Notes under the pieces: model-generated
What the model was told of the DNA's origin: nothing
The model's database searches: none
Seen by the model: the letters and a program-made list of their open reading frames with translations, nothing else
Assembly: GCF_035621455.1 (NCBI RefSeq)
Contig: NZ_CP141823.1
Coordinates: 1,488,001-1,552,000, forward strand
DNA length: 64,000 bases
Direction of reading: 5' to 3'
Source of the DNA: Vibrio natriegens NBRC 15636 = ATCC 14048 = DSM 759
GTDB taxonomy: Bacteria; Pseudomonadota; Gammaproteobacteria; Enterobacterales; Vibrionaceae
Position numbers and translations under genes: made by a program
Part shown: in pieces, positions 8,347 through 15,990 of the stretch
How positions within the stretch are numbered: position 1 is the first letter of the stretch
Layout of the letters: each line of letters starts with the position of its first letter

Positions 8347-8844
8347 ATGAAAAATAAACTCATATTAACGTTACTGGCAGGGATGGTTTCATCGACGGCA
8401 ATGGTTTCAACTACCAATGCTGCTGACGATGCGGCAGGCAGCCAGCAAGCGTATCGCGCACAAGATCTTAAATCCTTTAACGGACCGGAAGATTTGTTCA
8501 CAGGAAATGTAAAAGTGGACATGCTATTCCCTGAAAATGACGTCGCGAATTACAGCGCTGCTTATGTGACATTCGAAAAAGGCGCTCGTACCGCGTGGCA
8601 CATGCATCCTGCAGGCCAGCATATGATTGTCACTTCTGGTGTGGCACTTACTGGTACCCGAGATGGTAAAGTGATTCGCTTTAGCGAAAACGAGAGCGTT
8701 TGGTGCCCACCGGGTATTGATCACTGGCACGGCGCGACCCCAGATGCACCAATGACACACCTTGTTGTTACAGCATCGAAAGATGGCAAAAATGTTATCT
8801 GGAAAGAGAAAGTGACTGACGAGCAATACGTTGCTGGTCAATAA
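8347..8844 (+). CDS. Exported single-domain cupin, hydroxynitrile-lyase-like
   Basis: A 165-aa protein with a signal peptide (MKNKLILTLLAGMVSSTAMV, cleavage near TTNA-AD). The cupin motif 1 reads HMHPAGQ, so the metal ligands are H, H and Q rather than H, H and E, with a later His in PPGIDHWHG. A Gln at that place is the pattern of bacterial Mn-cupin (R)-hydroxynitrile lyases. Those belong to a family often linked or fused to CMD domains. It is co-transcribed with the exported CMD gene. Lyase activity here is only a possibility; a metal-binding periplasmic cupin is safe. Confidence 0.87.
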   Translation: MKNKLILTLLAGMVSSTAMVSTTNAADDAAGSQQAYRAQDLKSFNGPEDLFTGNVKVDMLFPENDVANYSAAYVTFEKGARTAWHMHPAGQHMIVTSGVALTGTRDGKVIRFSENESVWCPPGIDHWHGATPDAPMTHLVVTASKDGKNVIWKEKVTDEQYVAGQ

Positions 8845-8860
8845 AATCTTGGCATCAATA

Positions 8861-8895
8861 AAATTAAGCTCAGCTCGCTGGGCTTAATTTTTTTT
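8861..8895 (+). terminator. Rho-independent terminator after cupin gene
   Basis: AATTAAGC-CAGC (8862-8873) pairs with GCTG-GCTTAATT (8877-8889), ending in a run of eight or more T. It separates the CMD-cupin pair from the flavodoxin-fold gene, which may depend on read-through or its own promoter. Confidence 0.85.
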
Positions 8896-8935
8896 ACAAC
8901 AACTGTGGAAAGATAGAATTTTAGGAACAGCGCAA

Positions 8936-9547
8936 ATGAAATGGAATAGCGTCATTAAGCAGGCTGGATTTTTTCTCGCCTTGCAAGTTCTGTGGCTTAC
9001 ATGCATCAATGTTGTGTCCGCTGCAGAGCAGGTTCATAAAACGGATATAAAAACGCTGGTTATTGTCTCACATCCCTATCCAGAAAGGTCAGTGATGACC
9101 AAGGGGATGCAGCAAGCGGCTGAAAGTGTTGAAGGAGTCACAGTCCGAAACCTAGAGACTATTTATGGTTTTGATACTCGCGCCATCGATGCACAAAAGG
9201 AGCGTGAGCTAACGAGAGAACAAGATCGCATTGTATTTATGTTTCCAACCCATTGGTTCAATATTACTCCGATGATGAAAGCTTACATGAATGATGTTTG
9301 GGGGAGTGTAGGACCTGGATTATGGCAGGGAAAAGAAATGCTGTTGGTGACGACTGCGGCTGGTGGAGCAAGTACCTACGGGGAATCGGGCAGAATAGGC
9401 GTTAAACTAGAAGATGTGTTCTTACCAATGAAAGCGAGTGCGCTACATGCAGGCATGACTTACCTAACGCCATCAGCATTTCAATCCGTCTCTCGTTCGA
9501 AATTACCTGAATATCAACAAGCGTTGATAGAAAGGCTAACACACTAA
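8936..9547 (+). CDS. Flavodoxin-fold NAD(P)H:quinone-type oxidoreductase with signal peptide
   Basis: A 203-aa protein. The body matches the KefF/MdaB/YwrO branch of flavodoxin-fold reductases: TLVIVSHPYPERSVMTKGM (phosphate loop region), then RIVFMFPTHWFNITPMMKAYMNDVWG, and TTAAGGASTYG for flavin contact. It is preceded by a hydrophobic leader (about residues 8-29, ending VVSA-AEQ) that looks like a Sec signal peptide. No twin-arginine motif is present. Relatives are cytoplasmic FMN or FAD enzymes using NAD(P)H, so export is unusual. It could instead be membrane-anchored by an uncleaved leader. It is the last gene of the cluster. Confidence 0.84.
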   Translation: MKWNSVIKQAGFFLALQVLWLTCINVVSAAEQVHKTDIKTLVIVSHPYPERSVMTKGMQQAAESVEGVTVRNLETIYGFDTRAIDAQKERELTREQDRIVFMFPTHWFNITPMMKAYMNDVWGSVGPGLWQGKEMLLVTTAAGGASTYGESGRIGVKLEDVFLPMKASALHAGMTYLTPSAFQSVSRSKLPEYQQALIERLTH

Positions 9548-9627
9548 TTTGGCTAAACGTTTCTACCGTATTAATTAAACACATTAACTTCTCGTGTTTC
9601 TAATGAGAAAACGTTGTTGTCTTGATG

Positions 9628-9682
9628 CAGACTTTCAATTGAGCCGCAAATTGATAGCGTTATGCGGACAATTGAAAGTCTG
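9628..9682. repeat. Long hairpin between convergent genes
   Basis: CAGACTTTCAATTG (9628-9641) and CAATTGAAAGTCTG (9669-9682) are a perfect 14-bp inverted repeat. Inside, CCGCA (9644-9648) pairs with TGCGG (9663-9667), extending the hairpin. There is no long T-run on either side. It lies between the flavodoxin-fold gene and the SorC-type regulator, which converge. A bidirectional transcription barrier or a small miniature repeat are both possible. Confidence 0.6.
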
Positions 9683-9739
9683 GTTTAACGGGGCGCGGGC
9701 GACACCTGAAGAGATCTACGGCTTAAACTGAAAATTCGC

Positions 9740-10681
9740 TTATTGCGTTAATAACCATCTCGCTGTTGCTTCGTCGGTAACTAAACCATTCACCCAGTGT
9801 CCTCTCAGTGCGGCGAGAATCGCCGGACGTTTATCTTCCCCACAAGCCGCGCCAATTCGAGGGCAATCATTGTTACGTATATCGTAACTGGTGATGAAAG
9901 TGTTGATGGCGCAGTCGATCACCTCACCCTCAGCATTGATAAAACGACCAAGTATTTCGCCTACCGCTCCTTGCTGATTGAGCTCATCTGCCTTATCTGC
10001 AGAGATGAAACCGTCTTTGATAATTGGGCTGGCTTTACTCAATGAACCGATACCGAGGAAAATCACATTCGCACTGTCGGCAACGCTGGATACTTCTTTG
10101 AATACACGCATACTTGCCCAAGTTTTGAATTCGTCGGTAGAGGTCGCGTAACGTGGGGCGGGCAATTGGAAGTAATTTGCCTGAATTTTTCGCGCCAGAA
10201 TCAGTGGCACATCATCATAGTAATTACACTGGCCATCTATGCCCATAGCACTTATTAATGCGACACATTTACTGTTTGGTGCTTCAAAATCAATTCGGTT
10301 AATGGCTTTTTTAAGTGTCAGACCAGAGCCAATACCAATGATCTGATTCTGCTGGTCTTTCATGTATTTCGACATGAGCTGGAAGCAGCCAAAAGATACG
10401 TTATCAAGCGTCTCATCATCGCTGATGGTTGGCACGATATTACACTCTACCAATTGATACTTCTCTTTAAGCAGTTCTGCGTAGTCCAAACAAGTGGAGA
10501 TCGGATGGTGAAGTCCGACAGACACAATCCCTTCTTCTTTCGCTGCTGCTATCAGGCGCTGGACAACTGGACGTGATAAGCCAAGTTCAGATGCTATATC
10601 GCGCTGGTTTCGACCAGAGATGTAGTACATCCAGGCTGCGCGAACCATCTGATCGGTTTTAAAACTATCGTCTCTAGCCAC
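9740..10681 (-). CDS. dalR: SorC/DeoR-type sugar-binding transcriptional regulator of arabinitol genes
   Basis: A 313-aa SorC-family regulator. The N-terminal HTH is at about residues 9-55 (RDIASELGLSRPVVQRLIAAAKEEGIV). It is followed by the sugar-phosphate-binding domain (about 60-310) with the IGIGSGLTLKKAI phosphate-loop block and a C-terminal AACGEDKRPAILAALRG segment. It is divergent from the D-arabinitol dehydrogenase gene, and the intergenic region holds a 16-bp perfect inverted repeat, its probable operator. The effector would be a pathway intermediate such as a pentitol or xylulose phosphate; that and the symbol are inferred from position. Confidence 0.9.
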   Translation of the reverse strand: MARDDSFKTDQMVRAAWMYYISGRNQRDIASELGLSRPVVQRLIAAAKEEGIVSVGLHHPISTCLDYAELLKEKYQLVECNIVPTISDDETLDNVSFGCFQLMSKYMKDQQNQIIGIGSGLTLKKAINRIDFEAPNSKCVALISAMGIDGQCNYYDDVPLILARKIQANYFQLPAPRYATSTDEFKTWASMRVFKEVSSVADSANVIFLGIGSLSKASPIIKDGFISADKADELNQQGAVGEILGRFINAEGEVIDCAINTFITSYDIRNNDCPRIGAACGEDKRPAILAALRGHWVNGLVTDEATARWLLTQ

Positions 10682-10800
10682 GTTTTATCCTTATTATTCA
10701 GCTTATTGCGTTTCTTTTGATGACAATATTTAGTTCGTCATCGTATCTAGAACATCTATCTTCTCTCTAACTTCGCGTGAGTGCAATAGCAATCAATTAC

Positions 10801-10847
10801 TCACAAATGAACAAAAAACCAATTATCGGTCTTTTGTTCATTTGTGA
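10801..10847. promoter_or_regulatory. 16-bp perfect inverted repeat, probable operator of the arabinitol locus
   Basis: TCACAAATGAACAAAA (10801-10816) and TTTTGTTCATTTGTGA (10832-10847) match perfectly across a 15-bp spacer. It lies 69 bp before the dehydrogenase start and 120 bp from the regulator start. SorC/DeoR-type regulators bind long palindromes with TGAAC-like cores, which fits. Confidence 0.65.
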
Positions 10848-10915
10848 TCCATCGCTCTTTATTTGGTAATTTGATCAATTAGAGTTAAGCCATCAAACAA
10901 AAACGAGGAAATATA

Positions 10916-12283
10916 ATGAAAAACCAATATACGTGGCTTCACATCGGTCTGGGTTCATTTCACCGTGCGCACCAAGCCTGGTACCTGCACAAATTGCTAG
11001 AAACGGGTGACCAAAGCTGGCATATCGCGGCAGGTAACATTCGCAATGATGCAGAATCAACCGTTGAAACTCTCCGTGCGCAGAATGGTGAGTATGTGTT
11101 AGAGACGGTCAGTCCAGCAGGGGAGCGTGAATATGAGGTGATCAAATCTATTCAGACGTTGCTCCCGTGGCAGGAAGATTTGGCGCCGCTGATTGAAGAA
11201 GGTGCAAAAGCGCAGACAAAAGTGATCGCCTTTACGGTCACAGAAGGCGGGTACTACTTAAGAACCGATCACTCACTGGATGTTGATAACGCAGTCCTAA
11301 AAGCTGATCTGAGCGGTGGCCACCAAACAATTTACGGCACGGTGACGAAAATCCTTGAGCGCCGTATGGCGGATAGTGCTGGACCAGTGACACTGCTGAA
11401 CTGTGACAACGTGCGTCACAATGGTGAGCGATTCCGAGATGGTCTAATGGAGTTCCTGACTCTGACTGGTAAGGCTGACGTGTTGCAATGGGTGAAGGAA
11501 AATACGACAAGTCCTAACACCATGGTGGATCGTATTACACCTCGTCCCGCTGAAGACCTGCCATATCGGATTAAAGCACAAACAGGTATTGAAGATAACG
11601 CGCCAGTGATGGGTGAAACTTTCATTCAGTGGGTAATTGAAGACAGTTTCAAAGACGTTCGACCTGCACTGGAAAATGTAGGCGTGGAAATGGTGGAGTC
11701 GGTTATTCCTTACGAAGAGGCGAAAATCCGAATCTTGAATGCTTCGCACAGCTGTATCGCTTGGGCCGGAACATTAGTTGGCCAGTCATTTATTCACGAA
11801 AGTACTTTGACGGATTTTATCTACAAGATTGCGCACGATTACGTCAGTCAGGATGTGATTCCTTGCCTTGGTGACAATGGTATCGATCTGCCGACCTATC
11901 TTGAGGTGGTGTTAGAGCGCTTTACCAACCCATACATTAAAGACACCAACCAGCGTGTCGCTGCGGATGGGTTTTCTAAAATCCCGGCCATGATTACGCC
12001 GACGATGATTGAATGCTATCAGCGAGGTGTTACACCAGATGCGACTGCGATGCTGCCTGCGCTGTTCTTTGTCTTTATGCACCAGTGGCACAAAGGTTTA
12101 CTGCCTTATGAGTATCAGGATGGGATTCTTGATGAAAATGCCGTGCACAGCATGTTTGATTCTGAAGACCCAATCGCCGCTTACGCGCAAGATGTCGCTT
12201 TGTTTGGTGAACTAGCTAGTCGCGCGGATTTTGAAACATTGCTGCGAGAAAAAGTTGCAGCAGCTTACTCAATGATTCAATAA
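10916..12283 (+). CDS. dalD: D-arabinitol 4-dehydrogenase (long-chain polyol dehydrogenase)
   Basis: A 455-aa member of the mannitol dehydrogenase long-chain family. It oxidises D-arabinitol to D-xylulose with NAD+. The N-terminal dinucleotide-binding region starts WLHIGLGSFHRAHQAWYLHKL. FTVTEGGYYL and VDRITPRP are family blocks, and KIRILNASHSCIAW carries the catalytic Lys-Asn-His set. Length and sequence agree with what I recall of Klebsiella DalD. GAGGAAATATA precedes the ATG. The xylulokinase start is 9 bp after the stop. Mannitol or another pentitol is the alternative substrate, but the neighbours favour arabinitol. Confidence 0.9.
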   Translation: MKNQYTWLHIGLGSFHRAHQAWYLHKLLETGDQSWHIAAGNIRNDAESTVETLRAQNGEYVLETVSPAGEREYEVIKSIQTLLPWQEDLAPLIEEGAKAQTKVIAFTVTEGGYYLRTDHSLDVDNAVLKADLSGGHQTIYGTVTKILERRMADSAGPVTLLNCDNVRHNGERFRDGLMEFLTLTGKADVLQWVKENTTSPNTMVDRITPRPAEDLPYRIKAQTGIEDNAPVMGETFIQWVIEDSFKDVRPALENVGVEMVESVIPYEEAKIRILNASHSCIAWAGTLVGQSFIHESTLTDFIYKIAHDYVSQDVIPCLGDNGIDLPTYLEVVLERFTNPYIKDTNQRVAADGFSKIPAMITPTMIECYQRGVTPDATAMLPALFFVFMHQWHKGLLPYEYQDGILDENAVHSMFDSEDPIAAYAQDVALFGELASRADFETLLREKVAAAYSMIQ

Positions 12284-12292
12284 GGAATGGGC

Positions 12293-13753
12293 ATGTATCT
12301 AGGTATAGATCTCGGCACCTCAGAAGTGAAAGCGTTGGTGATTGATGAACACGGTGAAACGGTCGCTTCACACAGCGCACCACTGACGATTCAACGCCCG
12401 CATCTTCATTGGTCGGAACAGGCACCGCAAGAGTGGTGGGAAGCAACGAACTATTTGATCGGGGCGCTGCGTGAGAAATGCACTGAGCATTGGGGAGCAA
12501 TTAAAGCCATTGGTTTGTCTGGACAGATGCATGGCGCAGTGCTTCTGGATGAGGCCAATGATGTGATTCGTCCAGCTATTTTGTGGAACGACACACGTTG
12601 TCACGAAGAGTGCACCGAACTTGAAGCGGCTGCTCCGGATCTGCATGAAATTGCTGGTAACCTTGCGATGCCAGGATTTACGGCTCCCAAGTTAATTTGG
12701 GTTCGCAAGCATGAACCTGAAAACTTTTCCCGCATTAGCACAGTGCTGCTGCCGAAAGATTATCTTCGCTTCAAAATGACGGGCAAAAAAGTTTCCGACA
12801 TGTCGGATTCTGCAGGCACGTTATGGTTGGATGTCGCTAAGCGTGACTGGTCAGATTCTCTGCTCGACAAATGCCAGCTAACGCGGGAACAAATGCCTGA
12901 ACTGGTCGAGGGCTGTGAAGTATCGGCTTCTTTATCCGCTGAAATGGCCCACAAATGGGGACTAAGTCCATCTGTCATCGTCGCTGGTGGCGGTGGTGAT
13001 AATGCCGTAAGCGCAATCGGTGTTGGTGCGGTCAATCCGGGTGATGCGTTTATATCCCTTGGCACTTCTGGCGTACTGTTTGTGGTCAACGAGAAATATC
13101 GCCCCGCACCTGAGTCTGCCGTACACGCCTTCTGTCATGTTTTGCCACAACGATGGCATCAGATGAGTGTCATGCTAAGTGCTGCCAGCTGCCTTCAATG
13201 GTTCTGCCGCATAGTAGGCACAACGGAAGTGGAGTTGCTGGCTGAAATTGAGCAGCTTAGTGAAGAAGAGAAAGCAAAAGCGCCAATTTTCTTACCGTAT
13301 CTGTCTGGTGAGCGTACGCCACATAACGATCCGGAAGCGACGGGTATGTTCCACAGTATGACCCATTCCACCAATCGCGCCTTACTTGGCTATGCGGTGA
13401 TCGAAGGGGTGAGCTTTGGTATTGCTGATGGTTTGCGAGTGTTGCAAGAAAGCGGTACGCACATCGAACAGTGCTCATTGGTTGGTGGTGGTGCACGTAG
13501 CTCGTTCTGGGCGCAGTTACTTGCAGATATTCTTCACTTGCCAACGATTACTCACAAAGGTGGTGAAACGGGTGGGGCGTTGGGGGCGGCTCGACTTGCT
13601 TGCCTGGCGTCAGGAAAATCGGTGGATGAAGTATGTAAGAAGCCGGAAATTCATCGCGTTTATCAACCGAATGTCGAGCGTGAAGCAGGACTGTCTGAGC
13701 GTTATTCACGTTTTCGCTCTCTTTACCAAAACGACTTGGTCCTTCGGTCGTAA
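12293..13753 (+). CDS. dalK: Xylulokinase
   Basis: A 486-aa FGGY carbohydrate kinase that phosphorylates D-xylulose to xylulose-5-phosphate for the pentose phosphate pathway. The N-terminal phosphate loop is MYLGIDLGTSEVKALVID. GLSGQMHGAVLLD and ILWNDTRCHEEC contain the substrate site. The C-terminal ATP domain has SLVGGGARSSFWAQLLADIL and TGGALGAARLA. The start at 12293 is chosen over 12287 because AAGGA lies six bases before it and directly abuts 12287. It is co-transcribed with the dehydrogenase. The symbol could equally be xylB. Confidence 0.95.
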   Translation: MYLGIDLGTSEVKALVIDEHGETVASHSAPLTIQRPHLHWSEQAPQEWWEATNYLIGALREKCTEHWGAIKAIGLSGQMHGAVLLDEANDVIRPAILWNDTRCHEECTELEAAAPDLHEIAGNLAMPGFTAPKLIWVRKHEPENFSRISTVLLPKDYLRFKMTGKKVSDMSDSAGTLWLDVAKRDWSDSLLDKCQLTREQMPELVEGCEVSASLSAEMAHKWGLSPSVIVAGGGGDNAVSAIGVGAVNPGDAFISLGTSGVLFVVNEKYRPAPESAVHAFCHVLPQRWHQMSVMLSAASCLQWFCRIVGTTEVELLAEIEQLSEEEKAKAPIFLPYLSGERTPHNDPEATGMFHSMTHSTNRALLGYAVIEGVSFGIADGLRVLQESGTHIEQCSLVGGGARSSFWAQLLADILHLPTITHKGGETGGALGAARLACLASGKSVDEVCKKPEIHRVYQPNVEREAGLSERYSRFRSLYQNDLVLRS

Positions 13754-13805
13754 CACTGGCCGTTAAGAGTCACCTTAGAAAGAACATCACAACTAAAAAT
13801 GGACT

Positions 13806-13836
13806 ACGCCCCCATAAAAGAAAAAGGAGGGGGCGT
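13806..13836 (+). other. Intercistronic stem-loop between dalK and dalT
   Basis: ACGCCCCC (13806-13813) pairs with GGGGGCGT (13829-13836) around an A-rich loop. No T-run follows, so it is more likely an mRNA stability or processing hairpin separating kinase and transporter cistrons than a terminator. Confidence 0.55.
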
Positions 13837-13868
13837 GGGATTCCTTTACCCTACGAAACGAGGAATAT

Positions 13869-15143
13869 ATGGAAAACGTAAGCAAACAGTGGCTTGGATT
13901 GCCGCTCAATCTGATATGGGGATACGTCGCTATCGCAATCTTTATGACTGGTGATGGCTTTGAACTGGCGTTTCTGTCGCACTACATTACCGAGCTTGGC
14001 TTTAGTCCGGCTCAGTCATCTTTTGCATTTACACTTTACGGTCTGGCTGCGGCGTTGGCCGCTTGGGTATCCGGTGTGGTAGCGGAAATCATTACTCCAC
14101 AGAAAACGATGAAAATTGGTTTTCTACTCTGGTGTGTATTCCACGTACTGTTCTTAACCCTTGGGTTGAGCCAGTCAAACTACGGACTCATTTTACTGTT
14201 TTACGGCATTCGTGGCCTTGCTTACCCACTGTTCCTTTACTCATTTATTGTGGTGATTGTACATAACGTTCGCAGTGATGGCGTAAGCTCCGCACTCGGC
14301 TGGTTCTGGACGGTATATTCCATCGGTATTGGTGTTGCGGGTAGCTACATTCCTAGCTTTACTATTCCTTGGATTGGCGAGTTTGGTACCTTGTGGTTAT
14401 CGCTGGCATTTTGTGCCGCGGGTGGTCTAATCGCCATGGTCGCTCTGCGTAATGTTAAAACGCCGACGCACATGCATAACCTGACTAACAAGCAGAAACT
14501 GACCGAATTAAGCCGAGCAGTAACGCTTCTTTACACCAACAAAAACATACTTTTCTCAAGCTTTGTGCGCATTATCAACACGCTGTCGCTTTTCGGTTTT
14601 GCGGTCATCATGCCGATGATGTTTGTCGATGATCTTGGCTTTACTACGTCTGAGTGGCTTCAGGTTTGGGCAGTGTTCTTCTTTACTACCATCTTTTCTA
14701 ACGTTTTCTGGGGAATCTTGGGCGAAAAACTGGGCTGGATGAAAGTAGTACGTTGGTTCGGTTGTGTGGGAATGGCACTATCTAGCCTAGCGTTCTATTA
14801 CATTCCTCAGCATTTCGGTAATAACTTTTACATGGCATTGATCCCGGCTATTTCTCTGGGGATCTTTGTAGCAGCCTTTGTACCAATGGCGGCAGTGTTT
14901 CCTGCATTGGAACCAAACCACAAAGGCGCGGCGATTTCGGTTTATAACTTATCAGCCGGATTGTCTAACTTCCTTGCGCCAGCCATTGCGGTGGTATTAC
15001 TACCGTACTTCAGCACAATCGGTGTGGTCATTGCCTACACTGTGTTGTACGTGCTGGCCTTCTTCTTTACTTACTTAATTAATGTTGAACAACCAGGGTT
15101 TGAAACGACATTTGTAGAGTCAGATAAAGTGTCTGTCGTTTAA
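13869..15143 (+). CDS. dalT: MFS transporter, D-arabinitol importer
   Basis: A 424-aa major facilitator with about 12 hydrophobic segments; the first is near residues 12-32 and the last near 385-405. GDGFELAFLSHYITELGFSPAQSSF at the N-terminus and the central cytoplasmic loop (about 195-220: NLTNKQKLTELSRAV) are typical of the polyol MFS branch that includes DalT/RbtT. It lies downstream of dalD and dalK in the same orientation, so it is the probable arabinitol:H+ symporter. A GAGG site precedes the ATG. Substrate assignment rests on context. Confidence 0.88.
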   Translation: MENVSKQWLGLPLNLIWGYVAIAIFMTGDGFELAFLSHYITELGFSPAQSSFAFTLYGLAAALAAWVSGVVAEIITPQKTMKIGFLLWCVFHVLFLTLGLSQSNYGLILLFYGIRGLAYPLFLYSFIVVIVHNVRSDGVSSALGWFWTVYSIGIGVAGSYIPSFTIPWIGEFGTLWLSLAFCAAGGLIAMVALRNVKTPTHMHNLTNKQKLTELSRAVTLLYTNKNILFSSFVRIINTLSLFGFAVIMPMMFVDDLGFTTSEWLQVWAVFFFTTIFSNVFWGILGEKLGWMKVVRWFGCVGMALSSLAFYYIPQHFGNNFYMALIPAISLGIFVAAFVPMAAVFPALEPNHKGAAISVYNLSAGLSNFLAPAIAVVLLPYFSTIGVVIAYTVLYVLAFFFTYLINVEQPGFETTFVESDKVSVV

Positions 15144-15152
15144 AAGACTTAG

Positions 15153-15186
15153 GGTATGGCAACGGTTTTGGTTGTCATACCTTTTC
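15153..15186 (+). terminator. Terminator after dalT
   Basis: GGTATGGCAAC (15153-15163) pairs with GTTGTCATACC (15171-15181, one G-U pair) across a seven-base loop, followed by TTTTCT. It may be partial, since the HAD gene begins only 17 bp further on. Confidence 0.7.
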
Positions 15187-15202
15187 TAATTTTGAGGTAA
15201 GC

Positions 15203-15883
15203 ATGAATATAAAAGCGGTTATTTTTGATATGGATGGTGTACTCATTGATTCTGAGCCTCTGTGGCAAGAGGCGCAGATGGAATCACTCGACAGTTTTGG
15301 TGTGTGTATTACACGTGACGACTGCGAAAAAATGACAATGGGGAAACGTGTTGATGAAATAGCGCAAATTTGGTGTGAGGCATATTCATTGACCGTTCAA
15401 ACGAAAGAGCTGGAAGCGATGATCCTTTCGAAGTTGTGTCATCGTATTTCTACTTTGGGTGAGGCGATGACCGGCGTTTACGAGGCATTAGACTACTTTG
15501 CCAACCAAGGTTTAAAGATCGCATTGGCAACATCTTCTAACCATGTAGTCATTAACGCAGTCTTCGATCGCCTTCAGTTGTTGGACAAGTTCAGTGTTGT
15601 CTGCAGCGCTGAAGATGAAGAATATGGTAAACCCCATCCAGATGTTTATTTAACCGCTGCCCGTAAACTCCAAATCGGTGTTGCAGAATGTTTAGTTATT
15701 GAAGATAGCTTTACAGGCCTGACGGCGGCCAAAAGAGCGAACATGACGACTTACTTAGTTTCGCCAAATTATGAACAACGTAAGTTTTCTATCGCAGATG
15801 GATGTTATGCCGATTTGGAATCCGTGATACAAAACCACGATAAGTTCGTGTCTAAATTGCACCTTTCAGTCGCTGCCAATTAA
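15203..15883 (+). CDS. HAD-IA family sugar-phosphate phosphatase
   Basis: A 226-aa haloacid-dehalogenase-like phosphatase. Motif I is FDMDGVLID with catalytic D9 and D11. Motif II is the ALATSSN block near residue 113, and motif III/IV is GKPHPDVYL followed by VIEDSFTGLTAAKRA. It resembles YniC/HxpB and YqaB, which dephosphorylate hexitol phosphates and 2-deoxyglucose-6-phosphate. At the end of the arabinitol locus it may clear toxic pentitol or ketose phosphates made by kinase side activity; that role is inferred. GAGGTAAGC precedes the ATG. Confidence 0.9.
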   Translation: MNIKAVIFDMDGVLIDSEPLWQEAQMESLDSFGVCITRDDCEKMTMGKRVDEIAQIWCEAYSLTVQTKELEAMILSKLCHRISTLGEAMTGVYEALDYFANQGLKIALATSSNHVVINAVFDRLQLLDKFSVVCSAEDEEYGKPHPDVYLTAARKLQIGVAECLVIEDSFTGLTAAKRANMTTYLVSPNYEQRKFSIADGCYADLESVIQNHDKFVSKLHLSVAAN

Positions 15884-15895
15884 AATTGCAGAAAC

Positions 15896-15930
15896 GAAAA
15901 AGGCCGTTAAATTCTTAGCGGCCTTTTTGC
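15896..15930 (+). terminator. Strong terminator after HAD phosphatase gene
   Basis: AAAAAGGCCG (15897-15906) pairs with CGGCCTTTTT (15919-15928). The A/T flanks make it likely bidirectional, serving also the convergent CobT-like gene. Confidence 0.9.
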
Positions 15931-15990
15931 TGAAGTGCCGACTAGACCGAGCAGTTCAATTGGCTTAAACAGGGTTGAACGGTACCAGCT

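Noticed and set aside
13806..13836. Terminator between dalK and dalT
   Set aside because: The stem is strong but no T-run follows and the transporter belongs to the same pathway. Recorded as an intercistronic hairpin.
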